Shown here: piece after piece, positions 15,627-16,251 of the stretch
Position numbering within the stretch: position 1 is the stretch's first letter
How the letters are laid out: each line of letters opens with the position of its first letter
From: Myxococcota bacterium
Lineage (GTDB): Bacteria; Myxococcota_C; UBA6777
Assembly (NCBI GenBank): GCA_963169055.1
Contig: CAUJFU010000424.1
Coordinates: forward strand, 1 to 16,251
Reading direction: 5' to 3'
Length of the DNA stretch: 16,251 bases
Notes under the pieces: model-generated
Told to the model about the DNA's origin: nothing
Database searches by the model: none
The model's input: the letters and a program-made list of their open reading frames with translations, nothing else
Made by a program: the position numbers and the translations under genes

Positions 15627-15675
15627 TTGTGAGTGGGAGTATTTTGTTTGTGGGGTGGGTCGGATAGTTTGTGGG

Positions 15676-16068
15676 TTAGGGGAGATCTGCGAGATCGAAA
15701 TCGGCTTCGACGGTCCCTCCTGCAACAACAACGACACCGCGTTCGTTGGATTCCCAAGTGATGGTTCCATCGGAATCCAAGCCTTGTACGCGGATCACAT
15801 AGGTTCCGGGAGCGAGATCCTCCAATCGCCGTTTGTCTGCGTTGCAGTCTGCCATGGCTTTGTCTTGGCCTCCGTTGATCAGGATTCGGACGTCATGCAC
15901 GTCGTTCGGGCAACCGCTTTGCCCATTGAAATCCCACGCAATCACCAGATCGCCCGTTGTGTCACCGGGATTGGGGCCGGGGCCTGTGGAGATGAAGCAG
16001 CCTTGTGAAAACAGCATCACAGGAAACAACAAAACAAACAACAACATCAACTTGCGGGATCTTTTCAT
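15676..16068 (-). CDS. lipoprotein-like exported protein, paralogue 2 (130 aa)
   Basis: ATG at 16068 has AAAGGAG 6 nt upstream. The first 28 residues are nearly identical to paralogue 1, MKRSRKLMLLFVLLFPVMLF then SQGCFIST, with the same atypical lipobox and a predicted lipid anchor at Cys24. A short extra segment (GPNPGD) lengthens the linker before TGDLVIAWDFNGQSGCPNDV. The remainder follows the paralogue: RILINGGQDKAMADC, LEDLAPGTYVIRVQGLDSDG, ITWESNERGVVVVAGG and VEADFDLADL. Differences are mostly conservative, which suggests that both copies are under selection. It lies upstream of paralogue 1 with a 125-bp gap, so each may have its own leader. Function is unknown; a small envelope beta-sandwich lipoprotein is the best guess. 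Confidence 0.86.
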   Translation of the reverse strand: MKRSRKLMLLFVLLFPVMLFSQGCFISTGPGPNPGDTTGDLVIAWDFNGQSGCPNDVHDVRILINGGQDKAMADCNADKRRLEDLAPGTYVIRVQGLDSDGTITWESNERGVVVVAGGTVEADFDLADLP

Positions 16069-16107
16069 CGGAAACTCCTTTGGTTTTCTGCCCCGAGGCA
16101 TTTGGGA

Positions 16108-16136
16108 GGACCACGCCGATTCCTTGGCGTGTGGCC
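16108..16136 (-). promoter_or_regulatory. leader hairpin upstream of lipoprotein-like gene 2
   Basis: CACGCC (16112-16117) pairs with GGCGTG (16126-16131) around an 8-nt loop, and outer GG/CC pairs extend the stem across a bulge and a mismatch. The structure starts 40 nt before the start codon, as in the paralogue, with a different stem sequence. Confidence 0.45.
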
Positions 16137-16251
16137 TTTCCTTGTGAGTGGAAGTGCTTTGCGTTGTACGATGGAGGCTATCCTCAAAAAGCGTACCATC
16201 CCAATACAAAGCCACCAAGATACCGATTCTACGAAGGCGGTGCAACTCTTT

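Overview
The window looks like a chromosomal segment from a Gram-negative bacterium. The evidence is a FecA-like TonB-dependent receptor, two lipoprotein-like exported proteins, a membrane-anchored lytic-transglycosylase-like protein, and a eukaryotic-type Ser/Thr kinase fused to a formylglycine-generating-enzyme-like (SUMF1) domain. The kinase-SUMF1 fusion and the many cysteine-rich exported hypotheticals suggest a Myxococcota/deltaproteobacterial-type or similar predatory or social lineage. That placement is inference; no rRNA or other phylogenetic marker is present. Base composition is moderately GC-rich by eye. I see no tRNA, rRNA, insertion sequence, prophage or CRISPR array.

Layout. 2-1594: 5'-truncated kinase-SUMF1 fusion. 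1651-4511: alpha/beta hydrolase, orphan DUF433 antitoxin-like protein, unknown 141-aa protein and a membrane-anchored alpha/beta hydrolase, all on +. 4854-6562: purK-purE, overlapping by ATGA, carrying out the two-step bacterial AIR to CAIR conversion of purine synthesis. 6807-7484: secreted protein with a duplicated four-cysteine module. 7640-7966: DUF971 protein between two tandem-repeat arrays. 8438-10951: FecA-like TonB receptor with a long repetitive N-terminal linker. 11123-11668: small secreted protein made of six C-x4-C repeats. 13399-11824 (-): two-gene unit of a PaaI-type thioesterase and a WD40-like protein. 13833-15140 (+): single-pass membrane protein with a disordered cytoplasmic half and an SLT domain whose catalytic Glu position is Asn. 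16068-15170 (-): two tandemly duplicated lipoprotein-like genes with duplicated leaders.

The most striking structure is between the genes. Four copies of a composite palindromic repeat lie at about 4601-4730, 6645-6758 (inverted), 7990-8174 and 13434-13622 (inverted). Each combines a module that may be tandemly amplified (1, 1, 2 and about 3.5 units) with a conserved middle and two hairpins. The first hairpin shows paired substitutions between copies that largely keep the stem. A separate 49-bp tandem array abuts the DUF971 start codon, and a 23-bp direct repeat flanks a hairpin at the 3' end of the WD40-like gene. The best candidates for undescribed biology are this repeat family, the six-repeat cysteine protein, the Asn-substituted transglycosylase and the duplicated lipoprotein leaders.
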